Shown: positions 1 through 9,336, numbered from the stretch's first letter. The stretch is 64,000 bases of DNA from Paenibacillus_Z sp042653205 (GCF_042653205.1 NZ_JBHSHY010000005.1:124001-188000), one strand, 5' to 3'. Numbers and translations are program-made. Notes: generated by a model not told the origin, from the sequence alone.

Positions 1-98
1 GGCGCCGGCGGATTCCATAATTTCGAATCGTCCCCTTCGTATGTTGGGATGACCATCCGGTGACAATAGTTGTACCTTACGCTGGGAGGGCAGTCCTT

Positions 99-833
99 AT
101 GGAATACTGGAGTCTGTTGTTCCGTACGCTTCTCATTTATTTGGTCGTGTTCGTCATCATGCGGCTGATGGGAAAGCGGGAAATCGGCAAGCTGTCGGTG
201 TTCGATCTGGTCATCTCCGTCATGATCGCGGAAATCGCCGTTTTCGTGATCGAGGATACGAATCGGCCCATTATGGACGGCGTCTTTCCTATGGCGATCC
301 TGCTCGTGATCCAAATCGGAATCGCGCTCGTCTCGCTCAAATTCCGCCGGATGCGCACCTTGATCGACGGCGAACCGACGATTATCGTCGAGCGGGGCAA
401 GCTGAATCGCGAGGCCATGCGTAAGCAGCGGTACAATTTGGACGACCTGCTGCTGCAATTCCGGGAGAATAAAACGAATATCGCCGACGTCGAATTTGCG
501 ATTCTCGAGTCCACGGGCAAGCTGTCCATCATTCAGAAAGACAAAGCGATGGATCCGTCATCGGCCATAGAGGAGGAAACGGGGAATCGGGAAGAGCCGC
601 TGCCCAAGATGTTTCCCCGCAACTATCGGTTCGAGAATTTGCCCGTTCCGTTGATCATGGACGGCGAAATTCAGAAGCATAATCTGGAAATGCTCGAGAA
701 AGACCGCTTCTGGCTCAACAACCAGCTGCGGCAGCGCGGCATCGTCGATTCGAAGCAGGTGTTTCTGTGCACGATCGACCATCGGGGCAAGCTGTTCATC
801 GATCTGAAGCATCGCGGCAAACCAACGCCGTAA
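99..833 (+). CDS. DUF421 (YetF/YrbG-like) membrane protein
   Basis: A 244-residue protein with about three N-terminal membrane helices (roughly residues 6-23, 30-48 and 58-77) followed by a soluble C-terminal domain. The MGKREIGKLSVFD segment after helix 1 and the GEPTIIVERG...NLDDLLLQFRE segment are typical of DUF421 proteins such as B. subtilis YetF and YrbG. Their biochemical role is poorly defined; some have been linked to spore germination or envelope functions. The ATG at 99 is preferred over the GTG at 60 because a GGGAGGG ribosome site lies about 8 bases upstream of 99 and the first helix begins right after it. It sits convergent to spoVB, as a yrbG homologue would. Family assignment is firm; function is not. 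Confidence 0.85.
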   Translation: MEYWSLLFRTLLIYLVVFVIMRLMGKREIGKLSVFDLVISVMIAEIAVFVIEDTNRPIMDGVFPMAILLVIQIGIALVSLKFRRMRTLIDGEPTIIVERGKLNREAMRKQRYNLDDLLLQFRENKTNIADVEFAILESTGKLSIIQKDKAMDPSSAIEEETGNREEPLPKMFPRNYRFENLPVPLIMDGEIQKHNLEMLEKDRFWLNNQLRQRGIVDSKQVFLCTIDHRGKLFIDLKHRGKPTP

Positions 834-856
834 TTCAGCCCGTATCCGAATAAGAG

Positions 857-888
857 CGACAGCACCGGCGCGCGAGCCGGTGCTGTCG
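857..888. terminator. Hairpin between convergent DUF421 gene and spoVB
   Basis: A perfect 13-bp stem (857-869 with 876-888, loop GCGCGA) lies directly after the spoVB stop codon and downstream of the DUF421 stop. Neither side has a strong T run, so it may be a weak bidirectional terminator or an mRNA 3' end stabiliser. Confidence 0.5.
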
Positions 889-2496
889 TCATGTCCGGAA
901 CCAGCGTCCGATGACCGGCAGCCTCGCGGCGTCGGACCGGTCGATGATGCGCAGCGCGACCATCAGGATCAGATAGACGACGACGCCGGCGGCGCAGGCG
1001 GCGGCGAGGTTCAGCCACAGGGCGGGGAGAGACCGGAGATTCATGACCCAGAGCGCCGCGGCGCCCATGATCATCATCGCTGCCCCGACCTTCGCGAAAT
1101 CGAGCCACTGCATGCGGAAGCCGACGAAGCGCATTACGCTGATCCAGTGAAGCACGGTAACGAGCACGATGTTAATGTTGATCGCGATCAAGGCGCCGTA
1201 GATGCCGAGCGACGGCATCGAGGCGAGCTTCAAGATCAGCACGAGCTTGACGACGGCGCCGATGAACGTGTTCGTGAGTGCGGTCGCCGGTTTGTCGAGC
1301 GCTTGCAGCGCCGCTTGCAGCGGAGCCTGCAAATAGATGAAGAGCCCGACCGGGGCGATCCACTTCAGCATGGGCGCGATCTCGGCATGATCGTACAGCA
1401 CGCGGCAGATCGGCTCGGCGAACAGGAGCATGACCACAACGAAGGGGGCGCCGGTCACGAGCGAGAGCCGCATCGATTGGTGCAGCCGGATGTGGATCGT
1501 TTTTTTGTCCCCTTTGGCCGCGGCTTCCGACAGCGACGGCACGAGGGAGACGGCCAGGGAATAGGTAAGCGCCGTCGGCAGGAGCAGAATCGGAATGATC
1601 ATCCCCTGCAGCGCGCCGTATTGCGCCGTCGCGGCGCCCGTGGCGATGCCGGCCATCAAGAGCGCGCGGGCGGTGAAGATGGATTCCAGCAAGTAGGAAA
1701 ACGAACCGATCATGCGGCTGGCCGTCACCGGAACGGACAGGCTGACGAGACGCCGCATGACGGGGATGCGTTCCGTGGGCGCCTGTCCGCCGTAAGCGGG
1801 CACGCGGGCCGCTTGATCGGAGGCCTGCTCGTCCGCAGGCGCGGAAGACGCCGCTGACCGCCTTCTCCGCTCCCTGGCGTACTGGAGCAGCAGCACCGCG
1901 AAGCCGGCTACTTCGCCCGCGACGACGCCGAGCATCGCGCCCGCCGCGCCCCATGCGAGGCCGAGCGGCAGGAGCCATTTCGCGAACAGCAGCGCGAAAA
2001 TGATCCGGATGACCGTTTCCACCGTTTGCGACAGCGCGGTCGGAATCATGTTCTGCTTGCCTTGGAAGTAGCCGCGGTAGACGGCGGAAACGCCGATGAT
2101 CAAGAGCAGCGGGCTCATCATCCGGAACGTCTGAAGCACGCGCGGGTCGGTCATCAGGTGGACCGTGATCCACGGCGTCAGCCAGACGAACAGCGCGGTC
2201 AGCGCGGCCGCGAGCATCAATGTAAGCGCCATGGCCGAGCGGAAGATATGCTTCACGCGCTTGGCATCGCCCTGGGATTCCGCCTCGGCGATCCATTTGG
2301 CAACCGCGAGCGGGATGCCGCCCGTAATTAGCGTCAGCAGCACGATCAGAAACGGATAGCCGAGCTGGTAGATGCCTACGCCCTCGGGTCCGATAATGCG
2401 GGGCAGCGCGATGCGCGGCACGAAGGCGAGGATCCGGTTAACGATGCCGGCGGCAAGCAGAATCAAGGCGCCCTTAATGAACGTTTGCTTGGTCAA
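889..2496 (-). CDS. spoVB: Stage V sporulation protein B-like lipid/polysaccharide flippase
   Basis: A 535-residue polytopic membrane protein of the MATE/MVF (MviN) exporter superfamily, with roughly 14 hydrophobic helices. The N-terminal KGALILLAAGIVNRILAFV segment and the IGPEGVGIYQLGYP motif are typical of SpoVB, which takes part in spore cortex synthesis and probably flips a lipid-linked precursor. Translation starts at a TTG (complement of 2494-2496) behind a GGGAGAGGA ribosome site. It is divergent from comN, as in Bacillus. A hydrophilic loop (around residues 210-245) rich in Ala/Arg/Glu separates the two halves. Several SpoVB paralogues usually exist in one genome, so orthology rests mainly on the conserved position next to comN. 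Confidence 0.88.
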   Translation of the reverse strand: MTKQTFIKGALILLAAGIVNRILAFVPRIALPRIIGPEGVGIYQLGYPFLIVLLTLITGGIPLAVAKWIAEAESQGDAKRVKHIFRSAMALTLMLAAALTALFVWLTPWITVHLMTDPRVLQTFRMMSPLLLIIGVSAVYRGYFQGKQNMIPTALSQTVETVIRIIFALLFAKWLLPLGLAWGAAGAMLGVVAGEVAGFAVLLLQYARERRRRSAASSAPADEQASDQAARVPAYGGQAPTERIPVMRRLVSLSVPVTASRMIGSFSYLLESIFTARALLMAGIATGAATAQYGALQGMIIPILLLPTALTYSLAVSLVPSLSEAAAKGDKKTIHIRLHQSMRLSLVTGAPFVVVMLLFAEPICRVLYDHAEIAPMLKWIAPVGLFIYLQAPLQAALQALDKPATALTNTFIGAVVKLVLILKLASMPSLGIYGALIAININIVLVTVLHWISVMRFVGFRMQWLDFAKVGAAMMIMGAAALWVMNLRSLPALWLNLAAACAAGVVVYLILMVALRIIDRSDAARLPVIGRWFRT

Positions 2497-2666
2497 TGCG
2501 TTCCTCTCCCTCTACCGTGAACATGTCCTATCTCCATGCTTATGCGCGGCATGTCCGCTTCCATGCAGTCAATTTTTGCCGAGCGGGTGTTTTTGCAGGA
2601 ATTGCAGGAATGACGGAAGGGGACGGCGAATGAGTACAGCAAACAGCCAGGCGAGGAGGTCGTGGA

Positions 2667-2927
2667 ATGGAGACGGAAGACAAGCCGATGACGGAGGAAG
2701 AGTGGGTCGCGACCATCGAATACTTGTGCAACAGTAAAGCGGAGGAGTTTCACCTGTTCGGCTACGAGCACGTGACGGGAGAAGAGATATGGCTGTGCGT
2801 CAGCGAGAAATACGCCAAGACGGGGCAGCCGCAGCGGCATCAGGTCGTCAACGACATATTATCGTTAAAAGTGACGAAGTTCATGAACTTTATGACGCTC
2901 AGCGCGTTTAAAGGAACCCATTTTTAA
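2667..2927 (+). CDS. comN: Post-transcriptional regulator ComN family
   Basis: An 86-residue soluble protein matching the ComN (YrzD) family, which in B. subtilis regulates comE mRNA after transcription and localises with DivIVA. The EEEWVATIEYLCNSKAEEF core and its place between spoVB and secD support the call. The ATG follows a good GAGGAGGT site. A terminator follows immediately, so it is probably a single-gene unit. Whether this organism uses it for competence cannot be told from the window. Confidence 0.8.
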   Translation: METEDKPMTEEEWVATIEYLCNSKAEEFHLFGYEHVTGEEIWLCVSEKYAKTGQPQRHQVVNDILSLKVTKFMNFMTLSAFKGTHF

Positions 2928-2946
2928 CGGATGGGCTCTTTTTTTT
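2912..2946 (+). terminator. Rho-independent terminator after comN
   Basis: CCCAT (2918-2922) pairs with ATGGG (2931-2935), extended by partial pairing outside, and is followed by an eight-base T run. The stem starts inside the last codons of comN. Confidence 0.75.
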
Positions 2947-2973
2947 GACTCGATTTTAAGCCATCGTTATAAT
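2945..2973 (+). promoter_or_regulatory. SigA-type promoter of secDF
   Basis: TTGACT at 2945-2950 and TATAAT at 2968-2973 are separated by 17 bases. The -35 box overlaps the T run of the comN terminator. The secD start lies about 35 bases beyond the expected transcription start. Confidence 0.8.
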
Positions 2974-3015
2974 AGGACTATTGAGCATTGCACTTAAGGG
3001 GGAACTGTAGGAATC

Positions 3016-4281
3016 ATGAATCGTCGACTGTTAGCGTTTATCCTCATCGTCGTCGTATCGTTCGGCGTTGTAGGAGGCTTGTTCAAGTGGGTGGTGGATG
3101 ACGTCAAACTTGGACTGGACCTGAAGGGCGGCTTCGAAATCCTGTACGAAGCCGAGCCGATCGAAGCCGGAGGCAAGGTGACGAAGGAGTCCCTGACGGA
3201 AACGGCGAAGAGCCTCGAAGCCCGCGCCAATGCCACAGGCGTGGCCGAACCGGAAGTGACGACGGAGGGAACCAACCGCATCCGCGTCAAAATCGCCGGC
3301 GTAACGGACGAAGCCAAAGTGCGGGACATCCTGAAGAAGCCCGCCGAGCTGACGTTCCGCAGCGCTCGCGGCTGCGCGGCCGACAAAGGCTACTGTAAGA
3401 TCGAACTGCACGGCAGCGATTTTAAGCAGAACGGCGCCGACGTTCGCCAAACGCAGCTGAACGAGTACGAAATCACGATCAAGATGAAGAGCGCCAGCAA
3501 ATTCGCCGAGATTACCCGCGAAGTGGCCAAGCTGAGCCCGAACAACCAGCTGGCCATTTACCTGGACGATAAAATGCTGTCCGCTCCGAACGTATCGGGC
3601 GAAATCAACAGCACGGACGCCTCCATCACGGGCAGCTTCACGCGCGCGGAAGCGTACGATCTCAAAAACACGATCAACCTCGGCGCCCTGCCGCTGAAAC
3701 TGACGGAGAAGTACACGCAGAGCGTCGGCGCGACGCTCGGCAAGAAGTCCCTGGACGAAACCGTAGAAGCAGGCGTCATCGCCACGATCGTCATCCTGTT
3801 GTTCATGATGATTTTCTACCGGCTTCCGGGCGTCATCGCGAGCATTTCCATCATCGTGTACGTCTGGCTGCTGCTGCTCGGGTTCAATCTCATTCACGCC
3901 ACGCTGACGCTTCCGGGCATCGCCGCGTTCATTCTCGGCATCGGGATCGCAGTCGACGCCAATATTATCATGGCGGAACGGATCCGCGAAGAGCTCCGCA
4001 GCGGCAAGAGCATCATGTCGTCGCAGAAGGCCGGCTCGCGCCACTCCTTCCGCACGATCGTCGACTCGCACGTCACGACGGCTATCGCCGCGCTCGTGCT
4101 GTTCTTCATCGGCGTGGGGTCGGTTAAAGGCTTTGCCGTCATTCTATTGCTAAGTATCGTCATGAGCGTCATTACGAACGTATTCTTCTCGCGTCTGCTC
4201 CTCTCGCTTCTCGTCCGCAGCGGTGTGGTCAAGAAGAAAACCAACTTCGGTGTGAAGGAGAGTGAAGTACGTGCACTATAA
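3016..4281 (+). CDS. secD: Protein translocase accessory subunit SecD
   Basis: A 421-residue RND-family membrane protein that uses the proton gradient to help the Sec translocon release exported proteins. Helix 1 is at residues 5-25, followed by the conserved DLKGGFEILYEA motif, a large extracytoplasmic P1 domain, then five C-terminal helices from about residue 255, including GIGIAVDANIIMAERIREEL. SecD and SecF are separate here, whereas B. subtilis fuses them. The P1 domain carries two cysteines about eight residues apart (RGCAADKGYCK) that could form a disulfide. The reading frame overlaps the start of secF. Confidence 0.95.
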   Translation: MNRRLLAFILIVVVSFGVVGGLFKWVVDDVKLGLDLKGGFEILYEAEPIEAGGKVTKESLTETAKSLEARANATGVAEPEVTTEGTNRIRVKIAGVTDEAKVRDILKKPAELTFRSARGCAADKGYCKIELHGSDFKQNGADVRQTQLNEYEITIKMKSASKFAEITREVAKLSPNNQLAIYLDDKMLSAPNVSGEINSTDASITGSFTRAEAYDLKNTINLGALPLKLTEKYTQSVGATLGKKSLDETVEAGVIATIVILLFMMIFYRLPGVIASISIIVYVWLLLLGFNLIHATLTLPGIAAFILGIGIAVDANIIMAERIREELRSGKSIMSSQKAGSRHSFRTIVDSHVTTAIAALVLFFIGVGSVKGFAVILLLSIVMSVITNVFFSRLLLSLLVRSGVVKKKTNFGVKESEVRAL

Positions 4282-5203
4282 GGCATTCGACAACGTGGAC
4301 GAGAAGAAATTCAGCTTCGTCAAGACGGCCCGTTACTTCTTTATATTATCGATTGTGATTACGCTCGTCGGGATTCTGACGCTTAGCATTTTCGGGTTGA
4401 ATTACGGCGTCGATTTCAAAGCGGGCTCAAGCGTCGACATTACGTTTAAGCAGGATATCAGCAGCAAGAAGGCCGAGTTCGAGCAGTACTTGAAGGACAA
4501 TGATTTCGGCACGCCGGGCATGACGTTCGGCGCGAAGCGCGTCACGCTCCGCTTCGACGATGTCCTGTCCGATGCGAAGGAAAAAGCGCTGAAAACGGGG
4601 ATCGCCGACAAGTTCGACAAAGGCGCTTCGATGGAAGTAAACACGGTCGACGTCGAAATCGCGAAAGAGCTGCAGGGCAACGCCATCAAGGCGGTGCTGA
4701 TCGCCAGCATCGGTATCGTGATCTACGTCAGCATCCGGTTCGAATGGCGGTTCGCCGTGGCGGCGATCATCGCGCTGCTGCATGACGCGTTTATTGTTAT
4801 CAGCTTGTTCTCGATATTCAGGCTCGAGGTCAATCTGCCGTTTATCGTGGCGGTATTGACGATCATCGGTTATTCCATAAACGATACGATCGTTATTTTC
4901 GACCGGATCCGCGAGAATCTCCGGTTCGCGAAGCTCAAGTCGATCACGGACATCGCCAAAGTCGTCAACGACAGCATTTGGCAGACGATGTCCCGTTCCA
5001 TCAACACGGTCATGACGGTATTGTTCGCGACGGTCTGTCTGCTCATCTTCGGCAGCGAATCGATCCGCTTGTTCTCGATCGCGATTTTATTCGGCCTAAT
5101 CAGCGGCGCGTATTCGTCGATCTTCATCGCGAGCCCGCTGTGGCTGCTGCTGAAGAGCAAACAAAAACCGAAGACGAATGTCAATTCTTCGCCCGCATCG
5201 TAG
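4271..5203 (+). CDS. secF: Protein translocase accessory subunit SecF
   Basis: A 310-residue partner of SecD. It has an N-terminal helix (around residues 19-40), the GVDFKAGSSVDITF motif, a short periplasm-type domain and five C-terminal helices with the signature YSINDTIVIFDRIRENLR. I place the start at the GTG at 4271, because the AAGGAG at 4255-4260 is 10 bases upstream; an in-frame GTG at 4262 would be too close to it. The gene overlaps secD by 11 bases, which suggests translational coupling. Confidence 0.94.
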   Translation: MHYKAFDNVDEKKFSFVKTARYFFILSIVITLVGILTLSIFGLNYGVDFKAGSSVDITFKQDISSKKAEFEQYLKDNDFGTPGMTFGAKRVTLRFDDVLSDAKEKALKTGIADKFDKGASMEVNTVDVEIAKELQGNAIKAVLIASIGIVIYVSIRFEWRFAVAAIIALLHDAFIVISLFSIFRLEVNLPFIVAVLTIIGYSINDTIVIFDRIRENLRFAKLKSITDIAKVVNDSIWQTMSRSINTVMTVLFATVCLLIFGSESIRLFSIAILFGLISGAYSSIFIASPLWLLLKSKQKPKTNVNSSPAS

Positions 5204-5240
5204 TAAGATAGGGAGTACAACGCTATAACAGGAGGCATCC

Positions 5241-6152
5241 ATGACAGCGAACCATCGTTACGCCAGAGCGGAGTCTGCAGCATGGACCGGGCTTATCGGC
5301 AATGTCTGTATCGCAGCGGTTAAAGGCGGCGTCGGCGTCATGACGGGCAGCAAGTCGCTGCTGGCCGATGCCTGCCGTTCGGCCTCCGAAGCGGCCGCCT
5401 CGTTCGTTTCGCTGACCGGCATCCGCCGGTGCCGGCAGCTCGGTTCGCCGTACGCGCCGGTGCCGGCGGCCCGGGGGCGCTCGGAAGCCGCGACGGGCGT
5501 GCTGGCGTCCATTCTGCTGATGATCGCCGGCCTCGAGATCGGCATCGCCGCGATCAAGTCGATCGCGGACGGCGTCGACGACAGTCCGAGCTGGCCGGCG
5601 GCCGCGGTCGTGCTGGCCGCCTTCCTTCTGAAGGAAGCGGGCTTCTCGAACAAGGAGCGGGGCGCCGACTTCTACGCGTCGCTCGCTGCGCTTGTCGGAA
5701 CCGGCGGCTCGATGCTCGGCAGGCCGCTGAACCTGCACTTGCTCTATTACTTGGATCCCGCGGCGTCGCTCATTATCGTCGTCATTGTGTTCACGAGCGG
5801 GTATCGCGTCGCTTCGGCATCCGTGATGCGGAGCCGTTTCCTGGAAGTAGAGCCCGCGGACCTATCGGAGCTGAAGGCCGTCGTCCTGCGCATGGAAGGC
5901 GTCATCAGCGTCGAGCTGCTGCGCGCGAGAGAGCATGGCCATTACGCCGTCGCGGAAGTCGTCATCAGCGTCAACCCGCGCATCTCGGTGCTGGAAGGCA
6001 ACGAGATCGCCAAGCGGGTCCGAGAATTCATAATGAAGCGGTTCAACCACATGACGGAGGTTACGGTTCACGTCGAACCTTACGATCCCGGTTATCCGTA
6101 CAAAACCAATCATGAGTCCAATCCGGAACACGTGACAACGCTACTGCAATAG
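5241..6152 (+). CDS. CDF-family transporter with atypical metal site
   Basis: A 303-residue protein with the cation diffusion facilitator fold: about six helices in residues 15-195 and a cytoplasmic ferredoxin-like domain (about 205-300, RSRFLEVEPADLSELKAVVLRMEGVISV). The second helix has SLLADACRSASEAAAS where active relatives have the metal ligands His/Asp and Asp; here they appear to be R46 and E50. In helix 5 the equivalent of H-x3-D appears to be E139 and D143. The usual Zn/Mn tetrad is therefore largely replaced and substrate or activity is uncertain. It starts behind a strong AGGAGG. It lies between secF and recJ. Confidence 0.82.
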   Translation: MTANHRYARAESAAWTGLIGNVCIAAVKGGVGVMTGSKSLLADACRSASEAAASFVSLTGIRRCRQLGSPYAPVPAARGRSEAATGVLASILLMIAGLEIGIAAIKSIADGVDDSPSWPAAAVVLAAFLLKEAGFSNKERGADFYASLAALVGTGGSMLGRPLNLHLLYYLDPAASLIIVVIVFTSGYRVASASVMRSRFLEVEPADLSELKAVVLRMEGVISVELLRAREHGHYAVAEVVISVNPRISVLEGNEIAKRVREFIMKRFNHMTEVTVHVEPYDPGYPYKTNHESNPEHVTTLLQ

Positions 6153-6171
6153 CAGCAGCGTTCATTTTTTT
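6137..6171 (+). terminator. Terminator overlapping the 3' end of the CDF gene
   Basis: AACGCT-ACTGC (6137-6147) pairs around an AATA loop with GCAGC-AGCGTT (6152-6162), followed by CATTTTTTT. The stop codon is in the loop. recJ starts only 18 bases later, so some read-through is likely. Confidence 0.65.
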
Positions 6172-6189
6172 GAGAAGAGAGGTGACGGG

Positions 6190-8622
6190 TTGCTGCAATC
6201 GAAAACACGCTGGCGCCTCGCCGCGCTGGACGTCGAAGGGGAAGCGCGCGCGGCCGCGCTGGCGCGGGCGTTGTCGCTCCCGCCGCTCGTCGCCCGGCTG
6301 CTCGTACAGCGCGGCTACGACCGCATCGAAGCGGCCAGGCAATTTTTGACCGGCGGCCTCGAATGTCTGCACGACCCTTTCCTGCTGAAAGGGATGAAGG
6401 AAGCCGCGGACCGGATCGCGCTGGCCCGCGAGCGCGGCGAGCGCGTCCGGATCTACGGCGATTATGACGCGGACGGCGTGTCGTCGACGACCTTGATGAC
6501 GTACTTATTCAAGCGGCTTGCGCTTGACTTCGACCATTACATACCTCACCGCACGCGTGAGGGCTACGGGTTGAATATTGCAGCGCTCGACGCGGCGTCG
6601 GCGGCCGGCGTCACGCTGATCGTCACCGTCGATACGGGCATCAGCGCCGCCCGGGAAATCGCTTACGCGTCCGGACTTGGAATCGACGTCGTCGTGACCG
6701 ACCACCACGAGCCGCTGCAAGAGCTGCCAGCCGCGTACGCGATTGTCAATCCGAAGCAGGAGGATTGCGGCTATCCGTTCAAGGGACTGGCGGGCGTCGG
6801 CGTCGCGTTCAAGCTGGCGACGGCGCTGCTCGGGGAACCACCGGTCGAGTGGACCGACGTCGTGGCGCTCGGGACGATCGCCGACCTCATGCCGCTCACG
6901 GACGAGAACCGCGTGCTCGTGCGCCTCGGGCTGGAACAGCTGCGCGCGACGGACAAGCCCGGTTTCCGGGCGCTCGCCGACGTGTGCGGAATCGAACTGC
7001 CGTCGCTCCTGGCGACGCATATCGCGTTCGGCATGGCGCCGCGCATCAATGCCGCCGGCCGCCTCGACCATGCCAACGCAGCGGTGGAGCTGCTGACGGC
7101 CGTCGACGAGGAAACCGCGGCGGCCGGCGCGTTCCGGCTCGACGAGCTGAACAAGGAGCGCCAGGGCATCGTCGAGGATATCCTGCGGGAAGCCGAGGCG
7201 CAGTGGACGGCGAAATGCGAGGCCGCGGACAAGGCCGGCACGCGCCGTCCGTCCGTCATCGTCGTCGCGGGCGAAGGCTGGAACGCCGGCGTCGTCGGCA
7301 TCGTCGCTTCCAAGCTGATCGAGCGCCATTACAAGCCGACGATCGTTCTCGGCATCGACCCGGAGACGGGCGCGTGCAAGGGCTCGGCCCGCTCGATCGA
7401 CGGCTACGATTTGCACGCGGCACTGACGGTGTGCGAGGAATGGCTCGATCATTACGGAGGGCACCAAGCCGCCGCCGGAATGACGCTGCACCGCGACAAG
7501 CTCGCTCCTTTCGAGGAGCGGCTGTGCCGTCTCGCGGACGAATGGCTGACGGAAGAGGATTGGATCCCGAAGCTGACGATCGATCTGACGTGCAAGATGG
7601 AGGACGCCACCTTGAAGGTACGCGAGCAGCTCGCCAAGCTGGAGCCGTTCGGCGCAGGGAACGTCGCGCCGAAGCTGCTGCTTACCGGCGTGACGCTCGC
7701 CGAGCGCAAGACGATGGGCAAGGAGAAGAATCACCTGAAGCTGGCGCTCGCCGGCCAGGGCAAGCTGCTGGACGCCGTCGGCTTCGGCAGCGGCCATCTG
7801 GCGGAGCGCCTGTCGAACGGCGCGGCCGTCGAGGTCGTCGGCGAACTGGCCGTGAACGAGTGGAACGGCCAGCGCAAAGCCCAGTTCATGGTAAGCGATC
7901 TCCGCGTGCCGCATATCCAGCTGTTCGACCTGCGAAGCGAGCCCGATTGCGAATCGCTTCGGACGGCGGAGCGGCTGCTCGCGACGGACGTCATGCGGCA
8001 GAGCCAGGGTGTCCTGCTTGTGCCGAACGAGGCTTGGCTGGAAGCTGCGACGGCGCCGGATCAGCTGAAGCTGCCGGAACGTTTCCGGCTCCTGACGTAC
8101 GAAGCCCTTGCCGGACAGCGCGTGCCGTGCCGCAGATTGGCGGTCTTCGGCAAGCCGCCGTCGGCCGAGAAGCTGGCCGCGGCGATCGCTTCCTGCTCGG
8201 ACTTGGAAGCCGTGCATCTGCTGTACGCCGCGGACCGGGAATCGGGCGAGTTTCCGACGCGGGAGCAGTTCGGGCAGCTCTATCAGCTGCTGCGGCGCGA
8301 ATGCCCGCTGCCGGAAGCCGGCGCCGCAGCCGGACTGGCCGCCAAGCTCCGGCAGCCGGCTGACCGCGTGGCGTTCATGCTGGACGTCTTCAAGGAACTG
8401 CGTTTCGTCGAGGAGTCGGAAGGCAGCCTGACGCTCAGCGCGGTGTCGGGCAAGAAGGAGCTGTCCTTGTCGCGGCATTACCGCGACGGCCAGCGAAGCG
8501 CGGAATCGAACGCGATCCTCGCGCTGCCGGTCAAGCAGCTGACGGATTGGCTGACGGTGCAGGCAGGCCTGATCCACAATCGAACCATCGAACAAGAAAA
8601 CGAAGGAGTAGGTATCTCATGA
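6190..8622 (+). CDS. recJ: Single-strand-specific DNA exonuclease RecJ
   Basis: An 810-residue DHH/DHHA1 phosphoesterase that degrades single-stranded DNA 5' to 3' in recombination and mismatch repair. Visible motifs: YGDYDADGVSST (around residues 89-100, motif I), the VDTGISA segment, TDHHEP (DHH motif) and the DHHA1 glycine motif GGHQAAAG (around 425). An OB fold follows, then a long C-terminal extension (about 580-810) typical of Firmicute RecJ. Translation begins at a TTG behind GAGAGGTGA. The last four bases overlap the start of apt (ATGA), so the two genes are coupled. Confidence 0.95.
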   Translation: MLQSKTRWRLAALDVEGEARAAALARALSLPPLVARLLVQRGYDRIEAARQFLTGGLECLHDPFLLKGMKEAADRIALARERGERVRIYGDYDADGVSSTTLMTYLFKRLALDFDHYIPHRTREGYGLNIAALDAASAAGVTLIVTVDTGISAAREIAYASGLGIDVVVTDHHEPLQELPAAYAIVNPKQEDCGYPFKGLAGVGVAFKLATALLGEPPVEWTDVVALGTIADLMPLTDENRVLVRLGLEQLRATDKPGFRALADVCGIELPSLLATHIAFGMAPRINAAGRLDHANAAVELLTAVDEETAAAGAFRLDELNKERQGIVEDILREAEAQWTAKCEAADKAGTRRPSVIVVAGEGWNAGVVGIVASKLIERHYKPTIVLGIDPETGACKGSARSIDGYDLHAALTVCEEWLDHYGGHQAAAGMTLHRDKLAPFEERLCRLADEWLTEEDWIPKLTIDLTCKMEDATLKVREQLAKLEPFGAGNVAPKLLLTGVTLAERKTMGKEKNHLKLALAGQGKLLDAVGFGSGHLAERLSNGAAVEVVGELAVNEWNGQRKAQFMVSDLRVPHIQLFDLRSEPDCESLRTAERLLATDVMRQSQGVLLVPNEAWLEAATAPDQLKLPERFRLLTYEALAGQRVPCRRLAVFGKPPSAEKLAAAIASCSDLEAVHLLYAADRESGEFPTREQFGQLYQLLRRECPLPEAGAAAGLAAKLRQPADRVAFMLDVFKELRFVEESEGSLTLSAVSGKKELSLSRHYRDGQRSAESNAILALPVKQLTDWLTVQAGLIHNRTIEQENEGVGIS

Positions 8623-9131
8623 ACTATAAAGAACATATTCGCGTCATTCCCGATTTCCCGCAGCCGGGCATCCGGTTCAAGGACATTACGACGCTCACCA
8701 ACAACGGCGCCGTGTACGCGTCGGCCATCAACGACATCCGCCAAGCGGTGCAGCACAAGCAGATCGACCTGATCGCGGGGCCGGAAGCGCGCGGCTTCAT
8801 CATTGGCGCGCCGCTCGCCGTGTCCATGGGCCTCGGCTTCGTGCCGATTCGCAAGAGCGGCAAGCTGCCCGGCGAAGTCGTCGAAGCGAGTTACGACCTG
8901 GAATACGGCAAGGACAAGCTGACGATCCACAAGGATGCGATCAAGCCCGGCCAGAAGGTGCTGATCGCCGATGACCTGCTCGCAACGGGCGGTACGATCG
9001 CCACGACGGTCAACTTGATCCGCCAGCTCGGCGGCGAAGTGGTCGGGGCGGCATTCCTGATCGAGCTGGGTTATCTGGACGGCCGCAGCAAGCTGGACGG
9101 CATCGATATATTCTCGCTCGTCTCATACTAG
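8619..9131 (+). CDS. apt: Adenine phosphoribosyltransferase
   Basis: A 170-residue purine salvage enzyme converting adenine and PRPP to AMP. It shows the PRPP-binding motif VLIADDLLATGGTIATT (around residues 117-133) and the GPEARGFIIGAPLA loop. The ATG at 8619 overlaps the recJ stop and has GAAGGAG about 10 bases upstream; a longer in-frame extension to 8547 lies inside recJ and is not needed. Its place between recJ and relA matches Bacillus. Confidence 0.95.
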   Translation: MNYKEHIRVIPDFPQPGIRFKDITTLTNNGAVYASAINDIRQAVQHKQIDLIAGPEARGFIIGAPLAVSMGLGFVPIRKSGKLPGEVVEASYDLEYGKDKLTIHKDAIKPGQKVLIADDLLATGGTIATTVNLIRQLGGEVVGAAFLIELGYLDGRSKLDGIDIFSLVSY

Positions 9132-9149
9132 AAGATAGCTTCAACCAGC

Positions 9150-9186
9150 GCCGGACACGGAAGCGAAAGCAGCCGTCGTCCGGCGT
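9150..9186 (+). terminator. Hairpin between apt and relA
   Basis: GCCGGAC pairs with GTCCGGC across a purine-rich loop shortly after apt. There is no T run, so it is at best a weak terminator. Confidence 0.3.
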
Positions 9187-9201
9187 TCTGCAATCGCGGA
9201 G

Positions 9202-9231
9202 TTGACGGAAAGGCTTGAAAACAGGCATAAT
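9202..9231 (+). promoter_or_regulatory. Promoter upstream of relA
   Basis: TTGACG (9202-9207) and CATAAT (9226-9231) are spaced by 18 bases, giving relA its own transcript with a leader of about 100 bases. Confidence 0.6.
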
Positions 9232-9336
9232 AGTAGGAAAACTCGGGCTGAACGGTCACGCTGGACCTGGCAGGATTTTCATTGATTTGGAAAGCAGGCG
9301 CCAATCGGACGCGCGCTTTTCCGGAAAGGGACATTC

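Noticed and set aside
6505..8595. A 696-codon open frame on the minus strand opposite recJ
   Set aside because: Shadow frame. The product is Arg/Gln-rich without motifs, while the plus strand encodes an intact RecJ. High GC at third positions opens long antisense frames throughout this window.
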